DNA from: Pleomorphomonas sp. | GTDB lineage: Bacteria > Pseudomonadota > Alphaproteobacteria > Rhizobiales > Pleomorphomonadaceae | Direction of reading: 5' to 3' | Length of the DNA: 64,000 nucleotides | Assembly: GCA_029976075.1 (NCBI GenBank) | Contig: JARKNW010000165.1 | Location: forward strand, 62,001-126,000 | In this document: one piece after another, positions 53,240 to 61,127 of the stretch | Layout: each line of letters begins with the position of its first letter | Position numbering within the stretch: the stretch's first letter is position 1 | Notes under the pieces: model-generated | The model's database searches: none | What the model was told of the DNA's origin: nothing | The model's input: the letters and a program-made list of their open reading frames with translations, nothing else | Made by a program: the position numbers and the translations under genes

Positions 53240-53265
53240 AACATGAGAAAACATTTTCTCATGTT
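53240..53265. promoter_or_regulatory. Perfect 26-bp LacI-family operator
   Basis: AACATGAGAAAA and TTTTCTCATGTT are exact inverted 12-base arms around a two-base CA centre, about 55 bases upstream of the lacI start. The even-spaced palindrome is typical of LacI-family sites. The repressor gene lies immediately downstream, so autoregulation of the operon is likely. Confidence 0.8.
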
Positions 53266-53436
53266 CGAACTGGAAAACGCGTGATGAAGCGCCAACGATC
53301 GGCCATGTGTTTGGCGGGGCTGGATTTCGCCGGTCGTCACCGGTTTGGCAGATCAGGTTTGGCGATGCGAATGTACGGATGACTAGACTAAAAGCTGACG
53401 ACCGAAATCCGCTTCAGGAACATGGCAGATCGGAAC

Positions 53437-53472
53437 GGCAAAATGAAAGGCGGTGGATCGATCCACCGCCTT
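53437..53472 (-). terminator. Rho-independent terminator of the isomerase gene
   Basis: AAGGCGGTGGATC and GATCCACCGCCTT form a perfect 26-base palindrome (53447-53472), followed on the minus strand by TCATTTTGCC. It lies about 75 bases after the isomerase stop. Confidence 0.75.
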
Positions 53473-53545
53473 CGTGTCGTTCAACATGCTATGCGCCAGC
53501 CCAGGCGCTTCAAATGGACCGTCGCGTTCTCGCGGGGTGCGGCCG

Positions 53546-55012
53546 TCAGCAGAAGGCCTTGAGGCCGGACGTCGGCGCGGTTTCGCCGTTATGGTGATAG
53601 ATGGGCAGCTTGAGATAACGACTGACTGCCTCCTCAATGATGCCGGCCACGTGGCCGCGCACCATGGCGACGTGATGCTCGAAGCCGTTCTGCGTCACGA
53701 CCTTCAGAAGCTGTCGAAGCTTTTCGACCTCGATCACCGCAATGCCGCCATCCATCCCGTAGGGATCGTCGGTGAACTTGCCGTCGCCGACATAGGCCTT
53801 GATGGTGGCGTTGAGGTCGTCGGAAGAGAAGCGCAGGAAGCTCATCGGCCCGGCCTTCACCTTGCCCTTGACGGCGCCGAAGCACTTGTCGCGGCCGATG
53901 GTCTCGCCGAGCACGTCGAGCTCGCCGATATTGGGCGTATTGCCGAAGAAACTCTTAGGATAGTTGCCACAGTGCGTGCCAACACACTTGTTGGAATCGT
54001 AGCCGTAGTTGTTGTTCCAGTCGAGAATGGCGGCCGGCTGACCGGCAGCGAGCGTCAACGTGTACATCGACAGCGTGCCGAGCACGTCGACCTCGCAGGC
54101 GCTCGGCATCAGCTTCTCGCCCATCATGCTCATGGAGAGGCAGGTGGCGCAGCCATAGTTGTCCTGCAGCGACCGCCAGCACTGGATCGCCGAGGCGTCG
54201 CAGTCGTTCTCGCCCATCCATTCATCGATGGCGATGCCCCACTTGGCCTGCTTCAGGACTTGCTCCGGTCGGATGTGGGCATCGATCTTGCCGTAGCCAC
54301 CGATGGCCGCGAGCTTGTCCTTGACGCTGGCCGCGTTGTCGTCGATCGCTTTGGCACGGCCGATGATTTCCGAGAGGTCGACAGGCACCACGGTGACCCC
54401 CATCGCCTGGAGCAGTTTCTCCGAATAGCGCATGGTCTGGAACGGCGCAGTACGAGCGCCGATGGCGCCGATGCGTGCATGGTGGAGGCCGCGTACCGTG
54501 CGGCAGATGCGGGAGAAGGCATCGAGGTCGCCGCCGAACTCCTCGCCGTCCAGGTCGGAGGTGTGGCTGGTCGTCTCGGTGAAGGGGATGCCGTAGTTGT
54601 AGAAATTGTTGGCGACCGAGATCTTGCCGCAGAAGGCGTCGCGGCGGCTCTTGACGTCGACCTTGTCGAACTCGTCGTTGCAAGCTTGCAGGAGGATCGG
54701 CACGCCAAGGCTGGCTGCCTTCACCATCTCGATGATGGCGATCTCGTCGCCGAAGTTGGCCAGCGAGATGACGAGGCCATCGATCTCTTCCTTGTGGGCG
54801 GCGAAGAAGCGGCCATAGAGCTTGGCGTCGTCGCGGGTTTGCACTGCGCCATTCACCGTCGCGTCTACCGGCGGCATCAGCGTGCGAATGCCGAGACGCT
54901 TGGCCTGGGCTTCAAGGTCGTTGCGCGCCTTGATGCAGGGGGCCCCGTTGAAGAACTGCCGGCTGCCGACCACCAGGCCCAGGGTTACTTCGCGCTTGAA
55001 CTTGTCCGTCAT
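53546..55012 (-). CDS. L-fucose/L-arabinose isomerase-family protein
   Basis: The ATG at 55012 has GGGAGG at a six-base spacing; an ATG two codons earlier abuts that sequence. The 488-residue protein matches the L-fucose isomerase-like family (COG2407): VVGSRQFFNGAP at the N-terminus, EIDGLVISLANFGDE, a central WGIAIDEWMGENDCDASAIQCW with acidic metal ligands, and C-terminal FEHHVAMVRGHVAG with His ligands. The reaction would be aldose to ketose with Mn2+. L-fucose, L-arabinose and D-arabinose are all possible. The neighbouring GH127 operon makes L-arabinose attractive, but no kinase lies alongside. It is divergent from a DeoR regulator. Confidence 0.8.
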   Translation of the reverse strand: MTDKFKREVTLGLVVGSRQFFNGAPCIKARNDLEAQAKRLGIRTLMPPVDATVNGAVQTRDDAKLYGRFFAAHKEEIDGLVISLANFGDEIAIIEMVKAASLGVPILLQACNDEFDKVDVKSRRDAFCGKISVANNFYNYGIPFTETTSHTSDLDGEEFGGDLDAFSRICRTVRGLHHARIGAIGARTAPFQTMRYSEKLLQAMGVTVVPVDLSEIIGRAKAIDDNAASVKDKLAAIGGYGKIDAHIRPEQVLKQAKWGIAIDEWMGENDCDASAIQCWRSLQDNYGCATCLSMSMMGEKLMPSACEVDVLGTLSMYTLTLAAGQPAAILDWNNNYGYDSNKCVGTHCGNYPKSFFGNTPNIGELDVLGETIGRDKCFGAVKGKVKAGPMSFLRFSSDDLNATIKAYVGDGKFTDDPYGMDGGIAVIEVEKLRQLLKVVTQNGFEHHVAMVRGHVAGIIEEAVSRYLKLPIYHHNGETAPTSGLKAFC

Positions 55013-55055
55013 ATCCATCCTCCCATCGGCCGGGATCTCCGGCCGGCATGTGTAT

Positions 55056-55085
55056 CTTTCGATTTTTATCGCTTTCTTTCGTTTG
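55056..55085. promoter_or_regulatory. Tandem CTTTCG repeats, candidate DeoR operator
   Basis: CTTTCGATTT at 55056-55065 and CTTTCGTTTG at 55076-55085 repeat directly at a spacing of exactly 20 bases, two helical turns. DeoR/GlpR-type regulators commonly bind such TTTCG-containing repeats. The pair lies between the isomerase and deoR starts, upstream of the isomerase. Confidence 0.45.
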
Positions 55086-55228
55086 ACGATGTTTTTAGGG
55101 GTGCGCTTTGTCAATAAGGTTTTTGCCGCGAATAGCTTCGGATACCCTTGCTAGCCTACGGCGCCAAAATGACGTGGTCGCTTGTTCGCAATCCGAGCTA
55201 TAAGGATCGCAAGAAAGCGAAGGTTCCC

Positions 55229-56086
55229 ATGGCGACAGAGTCATCGAATGGTAGCGGAGTGGAAGTCGGCGTAGGCAGTAAGCGCGCTGCCGGAGCGACT
55301 ATTTCTCCTGCTCTCACTGGCCTGCTGGCCGAGCCTCGGCGCATGAAGATTCTGGAATGGCTGCAGGAAGAGGGCAGTGCCCGGGTGCGCGAACTGGCGC
55401 AAGCCTTCAAGGTATCCGAAGCGACGATCCGTCAGGATCTCGAGCGCCTGGAGCAGGATGGTCACATCCTCCGCGAGCACGGCGGTGCCTATCTCAAGAC
55501 GGTGCAGCAGCAGGTCGGCACCATGTCGCTGCAGCATATCGAGAACATGGACCGCAAGCGCAAGATCGGCGCAAAGGCGGCATCACTGGTCAAGAACAAC
55601 GAAACCATCATTCTCGATGCCGGCTCGACCACAACGGAAGTCGCTCAACGTCTGACGACGCGCGAAAATCTGACCGTCATCACCAACGCGCTCAATATCG
55701 CCATCATACTCGGCGCGGTTCCGGGGTACGCCGTGCACATGCCGGGCGGTCAGTTCAAGGCGCCGACGCTGTCGCTGTCGGGGGACAAGTCCGTCGAGTA
55801 TTTCCGCAACATCTTTGCTTCGAAGCTATTTCTTGCGACCGCCGGCGTCTCGATCGATGCGGGCCTTACCTACCCAAGTTTTGCCGACCTGCAACTCAAG
55901 GAAGCGATGATCAAGGCGGCCTCCCACGTCTACCTCGTGGCCGACTCATCAAAGATCAATCGCACCTCCTTCACTCGGCTCGGCAACCTCGACGTCATAC
56001 ACTCCTTCATTACCGACGACGGGATTGCCGACGGCGACGCCAAGGAGTTCGAGCGTCGCGGTATCGAGTTGATTGTCGCCAGCTGA
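55229..56086 (+). CDS. DeoR-family transcriptional regulator
   Basis: The ATG at 55229 has GAAGG upstream; the frame open from 55148 has no ribosome site. The 285-residue protein has a basic, Gly/Ser-rich start and then the DeoR helix-turn-helix (RRMKILEWLQEEGSARVRELAQAFKVSEATIRQDLERLEQDG). The sugar-phosphate sensor domain follows (LDAGSTTTEVAQRL, VITNALNIA, GGQFKAPTLSLSG, DSSKINRTSF). It is divergent from the isomerase gene, which it probably represses until a phosphorylated sugar appears. Sequences downstream contain a relic of a transporter gene it may once have controlled. Confidence 0.9.
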   Translation: MATESSNGSGVEVGVGSKRAAGATISPALTGLLAEPRRMKILEWLQEEGSARVRELAQAFKVSEATIRQDLERLEQDGHILREHGGAYLKTVQQQVGTMSLQHIENMDRKRKIGAKAASLVKNNETIILDAGSTTTEVAQRLTTRENLTVITNALNIAIILGAVPGYAVHMPGGQFKAPTLSLSGDKSVEYFRNIFASKLFLATAGVSIDAGLTYPSFADLQLKEAMIKAASHVYLVADSSKINRTSFTRLGNLDVIHSFITDDGIADGDAKEFERRGIELIVAS

Positions 56087-56214
56087 GTTCGAAAGACCGG
56101 TCTGGCCTGGAGAAGCGCCTGGCGCGTCGGAGGGCATCCTCAACAAGCCGGGGATTTTGAGTCGCCGGCGTTGCCTCTGCTCGCTTGGGCGCGCAACACC
56201 GCAGAATGCGGGCA

Positions 56215-56245
56215 AACGATAGAAAACGAAAACAACCGAAATACG
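56215..56245 (+). promoter_or_regulatory. CGA(A/T)A repeats upstream of the transporter relic
   Basis: CGATAGAAAA, ACGAAAACAA and CCGAAATACG occur in a row with CGA words about 10 bases apart. They resemble the complement of the CTTTCG repeats at 55056-55085. They may be a left-over DeoR operator of a lost operon. Confidence 0.3.
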
Positions 56246-56291
56246 TGAGTCGGGGTGCAACAGGAGATCGAGGTCGCTCCCCCGTCAGGCT

Positions 56292-56474
56292 CGGTATGCA
56301 GTCGAGCTGGCCGACCAGTTCCTCAAGGAAGGCAAGACCGGTCAGCCCGAGAAAATCTCCATGGATTGCGCGGTGATCGCCACGGGCAGCGCTGTCAAGC
56401 TCGGTAACCTCGCGCTGAAGGATCAATCTTTCCGTGGCAAGATCCGGATCCCACGCTCTGGCCATGATGATTGA
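56292..56474 (+). pseudogene. Relic of a sugar ABC transporter binding protein (C-terminal fragment)
   Basis: Reading in this frame gives RYAVELADQFLKEGKTG, then QPEKISMDCAVIATGSAV and KLGNLALKD, and a stop at 56472-56474. The order (AxxLxxxFLKxGKTGxPEKIxxDCxVI...VxKLxNxALK) matches the C-terminus of RbsB/RhaS-type sugar-binding proteins. Upstream in-frame sequence shows no homology, and there is no start with a ribosome site, so more than 250 residues of the expected protein are missing. It lies 200 bases after deoR, the usual place for a regulated transporter. It differs from the intact binding protein at 29544 and is not a recent copy of it. Confidence 0.55.
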
Positions 56475-56663
56475 ACTGCGGGCGGGCGTCGAGGCGCCGG
56501 TCTGTTTACATCTTCTGCCTTGCGTTTCCCTGCCGGCTGACAGATAAGGAAATGCTCCAAATTCAAGGGTTTGTGAGTAATCTTACGGTTCGGGCTGACC
56601 CGATCCGGGCTCGCTTCTTGAGGCTCGGGGACGATCGGCGTCGCGTATAACGGAAAGCTTGAC

Positions 56664-57482
56664 ATGTCCCTTCGGATGATCGCCCTCGACCTCGACGGCA
56701 CGCTTCTCGATCCCGAAGGGCGCGTACGCCCGCGCAGCATCGCTGCGCTCGAGGCTGCGAGGAAGCAAGGCCTGGAGGTCGTGCTGGTCACAGGCCGGCA
56801 TCATTCGGTGACGAGGCCCTATTATGAGGAGCTTCGACTCACCGGTCCTGCCATCTGTTGCAATGGCACCTACGTCTACGATTTTGCGGCCGGACGCGTT
56901 GTGAGCGGGGAGCCTTTCGAGCACGCCGATGCACAGCGCATCATCGCTTCCTGTCGCCAGCACGGCGTCGACATGCTGATGTATATTGACGACGTCATGC
57001 TCTACGAGGTGCCGACGCCACATCTCCAGAAGCTCGGCGCCTGGATCGACGGCCTTTCCACTCGGCCGAAGCCGGAACTTCGCCAGGTGAAATCGGTCGA
57101 GGAGGTGCTCGAGTCCGGTCCCAACGTCTGGAAGTTCGTCGTCACCCATTCCGACGCCGGGCGCCTTGCCAGTTGGTATGCGGAAGCCGAGGCTATGCCG
57201 GCCTATGGGGTCGAGTATTCCTGGCATGATCGCATCGACGTCATGCCGGCCGGTCGCAGCAAGGGCAGCCGGCTTGTCGCTTGGGCAGCTGAGCGCGGTA
57301 TTGATCCGGCGGATATCGTCGCTTTTGGCGACAACTTCAACGATGTGGGCATGCTTACCAGTGTCGGGCTTGGCATTGCCATGGGCAACGCGCCGGATGG
57401 CGTCAAGGCGCAGGTCAAGGAGATCATCGGCGGCAACGACACCGATGCCATCGCCGACCGCATTGCGAGTCTTCTCGCCTAA
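56664..57482 (+). CDS. Cof-type HAD phosphatase
   Basis: This 272-residue protein has the HAD motifs of subfamily IIB: ALDLDGTLLD at residues 7-16 (nucleophile Asp 9, acid/base Asp 11), VLVTGRHH, K in GSRLVAWAAERG, and AFGDNFNDVGML with acidic Mg ligands. A C2b cap domain lies between motifs II and III. The family dephosphorylates sugar phosphates and related metabolites. It precedes a Dpp-type transporter by 270 bases on the same strand, but cotranscription is not certain. Confidence 0.9.
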   Translation: MSLRMIALDLDGTLLDPEGRVRPRSIAALEAARKQGLEVVLVTGRHHSVTRPYYEELRLTGPAICCNGTYVYDFAAGRVVSGEPFEHADAQRIIASCRQHGVDMLMYIDDVMLYEVPTPHLQKLGAWIDGLSTRPKPELRQVKSVEEVLESGPNVWKFVVTHSDAGRLASWYAEAEAMPAYGVEYSWHDRIDVMPAGRSKGSRLVAWAAERGIDPADIVAFGDNFNDVGMLTSVGLGIAMGNAPDGVKAQVKEIIGGNDTDAIADRIASLLA

Positions 57483-57577
57483 CCAATTCCCCGTATATGC
57501 ATCAGTATTGGGCGTGCCTGCCTATTGACCACCGCTCGGCAAGCCATTACGACTTTCCCTTCAGAAACAACGCCACT

Positions 57578-57599
57578 AGCCAGCCATCAAAGGCTGGCT
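57578..57599 (+). other. Hairpin after the HAD gene
   Basis: AGCCAGCC and GGCTGGCT form a perfect eight-base stem around ATCAAA, 95 bases after the HAD stop. No U-run follows; it may be a weak terminator. The other 240 bases between the HAD and transporter genes show no gene. Confidence 0.4.
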
Positions 57600-57751
57600 C
57601 CACGATCTCCCGGTGATCCGTGCGCCGACTCGCGCTCGGTCTCCGTCAGGGATATGGTAAACAGGTGAAAGGCTCCGTCGCGCATTTGCGAAAAGGCGCC
57701 AAACGACCAAACGGCGGACAAACCGCCGGGGTATCAAAGGGGAACCCAAAC

Positions 57752-59392
57752 ATGACCATGCCAGTTCTGGTGAAGCATTTGAGATATTTGTCGGCGGGCG
57801 CGGCAATGGCCGTGCTTGCCGTCTGTGCCGGACCTTCTTTTGCCGCCACGCCGGCCGATACGCTGGTGGAAGGCTTTTCCATTGATGACATCATCACCCT
57901 CGATCCGGGTGAGGCCTTCGAGCTCTCGACGGCCGAGGTCACCGGCAACACCTATTCGCTGCTCGTCCGCCTCGATCTCGATGACACCACCAAGGTGAAG
58001 GGCGATATCGCCGATAGCTGGACGGTATCCGACGACGGTCTCACCTATACCTTCAAGCTGAAGCCCGGCCTCAAGTTCGCTTCCGGCAACCCGGTCACCG
58101 CTGAGGACGTAGTCTTCTCGGCCGAGCGCCTGATCAAGATGGATAAGAGCCCTGCCTTCCTGTTCGGGCAGTTCGGCCTCACGGGCGACAACGTGACCGA
58201 GAAGGTCAAGGCGACCGACCCGCTTACCGTCTCCTTCACGGTCGACAAGCCCTATGCGACCTCCTTCGTGCTCAACGTGCTGTCGTCGACGGCCGGCTCG
58301 GTGCTCGACAAGAAGGTCGTGATGGAGCACGCCAAGGCAGTGACGCCGTCCAGCGACTACAAGTGGGACACCGACTTCGGTAATGAGTGGCTGAAGACCA
58401 ACTCGGCCGGCTCGGGACCTTTCAAAGTGGTGACCTGGAAAGCCAACGAGGCCGTGGTTCTCGAGCGCAACGACAATTATTTCGGCGAGCCGGCCAAGTT
58501 GAAGCGGGTGATCTACCGCCACATGAAGGAAAGCTCCGGCCAGCGTCTGGCCCTTGAGAATGGCGATATCGATATCGCCCGCAATCTCGAACCGGGCGAT
58601 CTCGACGCGGCGGCGGCCAACAAGGATCTTGCCACCATTTCGGCACCCAAGGGCACCGTCTACTACATCTCGCTCAACCAGAAGAACCCCAACCTCGCCA
58701 AGCCCGAGGTCATACAGGCCTTCAAGTATCTGGTCGACTATGATGCGATCGGCGCCACGCTGATCAAGGGTATCGGCGAGATTCACCAGTCCTTCCTGCC
58801 CAAGGGGCAGTTGGGCGCCATCGGCGACAATCCCTACAAGTTCGATGTTGCCAAGGCCAAGGAGCTGCTGGCCAAGGCGGGCCTTGCCAATGGCTTCACC
58901 GTCACCATGGACACCCGCAATACGCAGCCAGTGACCGGCATTGCCGAAAGCTTCCAGCAGACCCTGGGGCAGGCGGGCGTCAAGCTGGAGATCATTCCTG
59001 GCGACGGCAAGCAGACGCTGACAAAGTACCGCGCTCGCCAGCACGACATGTACATCGGTCAGTGGGGTTCTGACTATTTCGACCCCAACTCGAACGCCGA
59101 TACCTTCACCGCAAATCCCGACAACTCCGACGAGGGCAAGACCAAGACGCTTGCCTGGCGTAACGCCTGGGATCCGAAGGAACTCGACGCCGAGACCAAG
59201 GCGGCGCTTCTTGAGAAGGATGCCGCCAAGCGCGCAGCCATGTACGAGGATCTGCAACGCAAGGTGCTGGAAAGCGGCCCATTCGTCGTGATCTTCCAGC
59301 AAATCGAAGTGGCGGCTTATTCGGCCAAGCTGAAGGGTTTCAAGCTCGGTCCGTCCTACGATACCAACCTGGTCGCCTCCATCTCGAAATGA
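57752..59392 (+). CDS. Dpp/Opp-type ABC transporter binding protein, copy 1
   Basis: The ATG at 57752 follows AGGGGAA; the frame open from 57620 starts in non-coding sequence. The 546-residue precursor has a Sec signal peptide ending SFA-AT. The family 5 solute-binding pattern is clear: ADSWTVSDDGLTYTFKLKPGLKFASGNPVTAEDV near residues 90-123, and QAFKYLVDYDAIGATLIKG further on. Such proteins bind peptides, nickel chelates, opines or oligosaccharides. It is followed by a paralog of nearly equal length. Its ligand is not predictable. Confidence 0.9.
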   Translation: MTMPVLVKHLRYLSAGAAMAVLAVCAGPSFAATPADTLVEGFSIDDIITLDPGEAFELSTAEVTGNTYSLLVRLDLDDTTKVKGDIADSWTVSDDGLTYTFKLKPGLKFASGNPVTAEDVVFSAERLIKMDKSPAFLFGQFGLTGDNVTEKVKATDPLTVSFTVDKPYATSFVLNVLSSTAGSVLDKKVVMEHAKAVTPSSDYKWDTDFGNEWLKTNSAGSGPFKVVTWKANEAVVLERNDNYFGEPAKLKRVIYRHMKESSGQRLALENGDIDIARNLEPGDLDAAAANKDLATISAPKGTVYYISLNQKNPNLAKPEVIQAFKYLVDYDAIGATLIKGIGEIHQSFLPKGQLGAIGDNPYKFDVAKAKELLAKAGLANGFTVTMDTRNTQPVTGIAESFQQTLGQAGVKLEIIPGDGKQTLTKYRARQHDMYIGQWGSDYFDPNSNADTFTANPDNSDEGKTKTLAWRNAWDPKELDAETKAALLEKDAAKRAAMYEDLQRKVLESGPFVVIFQQIEVAAYSAKLKGFKLGPSYDTNLVASISK

Positions 59393-59404
59393 CCACCTGA
59401 CATC

Positions 59405-59441
59405 GCTCGACGCCGCTCGCCTTGGGGTGAGCGGCGCGAGC
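59405..59441 (+). other. Hairpin between the two paralogous binding-protein genes (attenuator-like)
   Basis: GCTCG and CGCCGCTC pair with GAGCGGCG and CGAGC to give a 13-pair stem with one bulged A and a ten-base loop. It is followed by ATCTTTTG. It may partly terminate transcription after the first gene or stabilise its mRNA. Confidence 0.55.
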
Positions 59442-59477
59442 ATCTTTTGAACCAACCCAAAACACGAGTGTCTGGAA

Positions 59478-61121
59478 ATGAAAGCGCCGCTTCGGGCCAA
59501 AGCCTTCCGCGAATTCTCCGCCGGTGTCGCACTGGCCGTATTGATGACCCTCGGCGCTCCGACTTATGCCGCAACGCCCGCCGACACACTGGTCGAAGGC
59601 TTTGCCATCGATGACCTGATCACCCTCGATCCGGCCGAGGCGTTCGAGTTCTCGGCCGCCGAGTTCATCGCCAACAGCTATAACAAGCTGGTCAATCTCG
59701 ATCCCCAGGATACCTCGAAGATCGTCGGGGAGCTGGCGGATAGCTGGACGGTGTCGGACGACAGCCTGACCTACACGTTCAAGCTCAAGCCTGATCTGAA
59801 GTTCGCTTCCGGCAATCCGATTACCGCCGCCGACGTCGCCTATTCCTTCGAACGAGTGGTCAAGCTCGACAAGTCCCCCGGTTTCCTGATCACCCAGTTT
59901 GGCATCACCGGCGACAATGTCGCCGAAAAGGCCAAGGCGATCGATCCGTTGACCTTCCAGCTTACCGTGGACAAGGCCTACGCGCCGAGCTTCGTGCTCA
60001 ACGTTCTGACGTCGATGACCGCCTCGGTGGTCGACAAGCAAGTGGTGCTGCAGCACGTCAAGCCGGTGACCCCGAGCGACGAGTTCAAATATGACAACGA
60101 CTTCGGCAACGACTGGCTGAAGTCGGCCTATGCCGGTTCCGGTCCTTTCAAGCTGGTCGTCTGGAAGGCCAATGAGGCGCTGGTGCTGGAGCGCAATGAC
60201 AATGCCGCCATTCACAAGGCGGCGCTGAAGCGCGTCATCTACCGCCACATGAAGGAAAGCGCCGGCCAGCGTCTGGCTCTCGAGAACGGCGACATCGATA
60301 TCGCCCGCAATCTCGAACCTGGCGATGTCGACGCCATTGCCGCCAAGGAGGGCTACGCCATCACCTCGGCGCCCAAGGGCACGCTGTTCCTGCTCGGCCT
60401 CAATCAGAAGAACCAGTATCTGGCCAAACCCCAGGTGCGCCAGGCCATCAAGTATCTCGTCGATTACAATGCCATCGCCTCGACGCTCATCAAGGGCATC
60501 GGCGAGGTTCACCAGACCTTCCTGCCATCAGGTCAGCTTGGTGCGCTCGAAGACAAGCCGTTTTCGCTGGACGTTGCCAAGGCCAAGGCTCTGCTCGCCG
60601 AGGCTGGTCTGTCTGACGGCTTCTCCGTGACGCTCGACGTGCGCAACACGCAGCCGGTATCCGGCATTGCCGAAAGCCTGCAGCAGACCTTTGCGCAGGC
60701 TGGCATCAAGCTGGAACTGATTGCCGGCGATGGCAAGCAGGTGCTGACCAAGTGCCGGGCCCGCCAGCACGACATGTGCTTCAGCAACTGGGGTTCCGAC
60801 TATTTCGATCCCAACTCCAATGCGGAAACCTTCACCGTCAACGCCGACAACTCGGATGCCAGCAAGAACAAGACCCTCGCCTGGCGCAATACCTGGGATC
60901 CGGGCGAGCTGAACGAAGTGACGCATGCCGCGCTGCTTGAGAAGGATACCGCCAAGCGCGCCGCCATGTACCAGGACCTGGAACGCAAGGTTCTTGAGAC
61001 CGGTCCCTACGTCTTCATCTACCAGCAGACCGAGGTTGCCGGTTACTCGTCGAAGGTGAAGGACTTCAAGCTCGGCCCCAGCTTCGACACCAACTATGTC
61101 TTCCCCATCTCGAAGGATTGA
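59478..61121 (+). CDS. Dpp/Opp-type ABC transporter binding protein, copy 2
   Basis: This 547-residue precursor has a Sec signal peptide (ending TYA-AT). From ATPADTLVEGF onward it aligns with the preceding protein without large gaps, roughly two thirds of residues being identical by eye. The conserved blocks include ADSWTVSDD, ERNDN, LKRVIYRHMKES, GDIDIARNLEPGD and WGSDYFDPNSN. Differences concentrate around residues 40-60, 210-240 and the YIGQ/CFSN segment, which may alter the ligand. The permease gene follows by six bases, so copy 2 is most tightly linked to the transporter. Confidence 0.9.
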   Translation: MKAPLRAKAFREFSAGVALAVLMTLGAPTYAATPADTLVEGFAIDDLITLDPAEAFEFSAAEFIANSYNKLVNLDPQDTSKIVGELADSWTVSDDSLTYTFKLKPDLKFASGNPITAADVAYSFERVVKLDKSPGFLITQFGITGDNVAEKAKAIDPLTFQLTVDKAYAPSFVLNVLTSMTASVVDKQVVLQHVKPVTPSDEFKYDNDFGNDWLKSAYAGSGPFKLVVWKANEALVLERNDNAAIHKAALKRVIYRHMKESAGQRLALENGDIDIARNLEPGDVDAIAAKEGYAITSAPKGTLFLLGLNQKNQYLAKPQVRQAIKYLVDYNAIASTLIKGIGEVHQTFLPSGQLGALEDKPFSLDVAKAKALLAEAGLSDGFSVTLDVRNTQPVSGIAESLQQTFAQAGIKLELIAGDGKQVLTKCRARQHDMCFSNWGSDYFDPNSNAETFTVNADNSDASKNKTLAWRNTWDPGELNEVTHAALLEKDTAKRAAMYQDLERKVLETGPYVFIYQQTEVAGYSSKVKDFKLGPSFDTNYVFPISKD

Positions 61122-61127
61122 TGGACG

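Noticed and set aside
53453-55117. A 554-codon plus-strand open frame
   Set aside because: It is antisense to the isomerase gene and begins inside its terminator palindrome.
56010-56465. A 151-codon minus-strand frame in the deoR-HAD gap
   Set aside because: No ribosome site or recognisable domain; it is antisense to the end of deoR and to the binding-protein relic, which is better supported.
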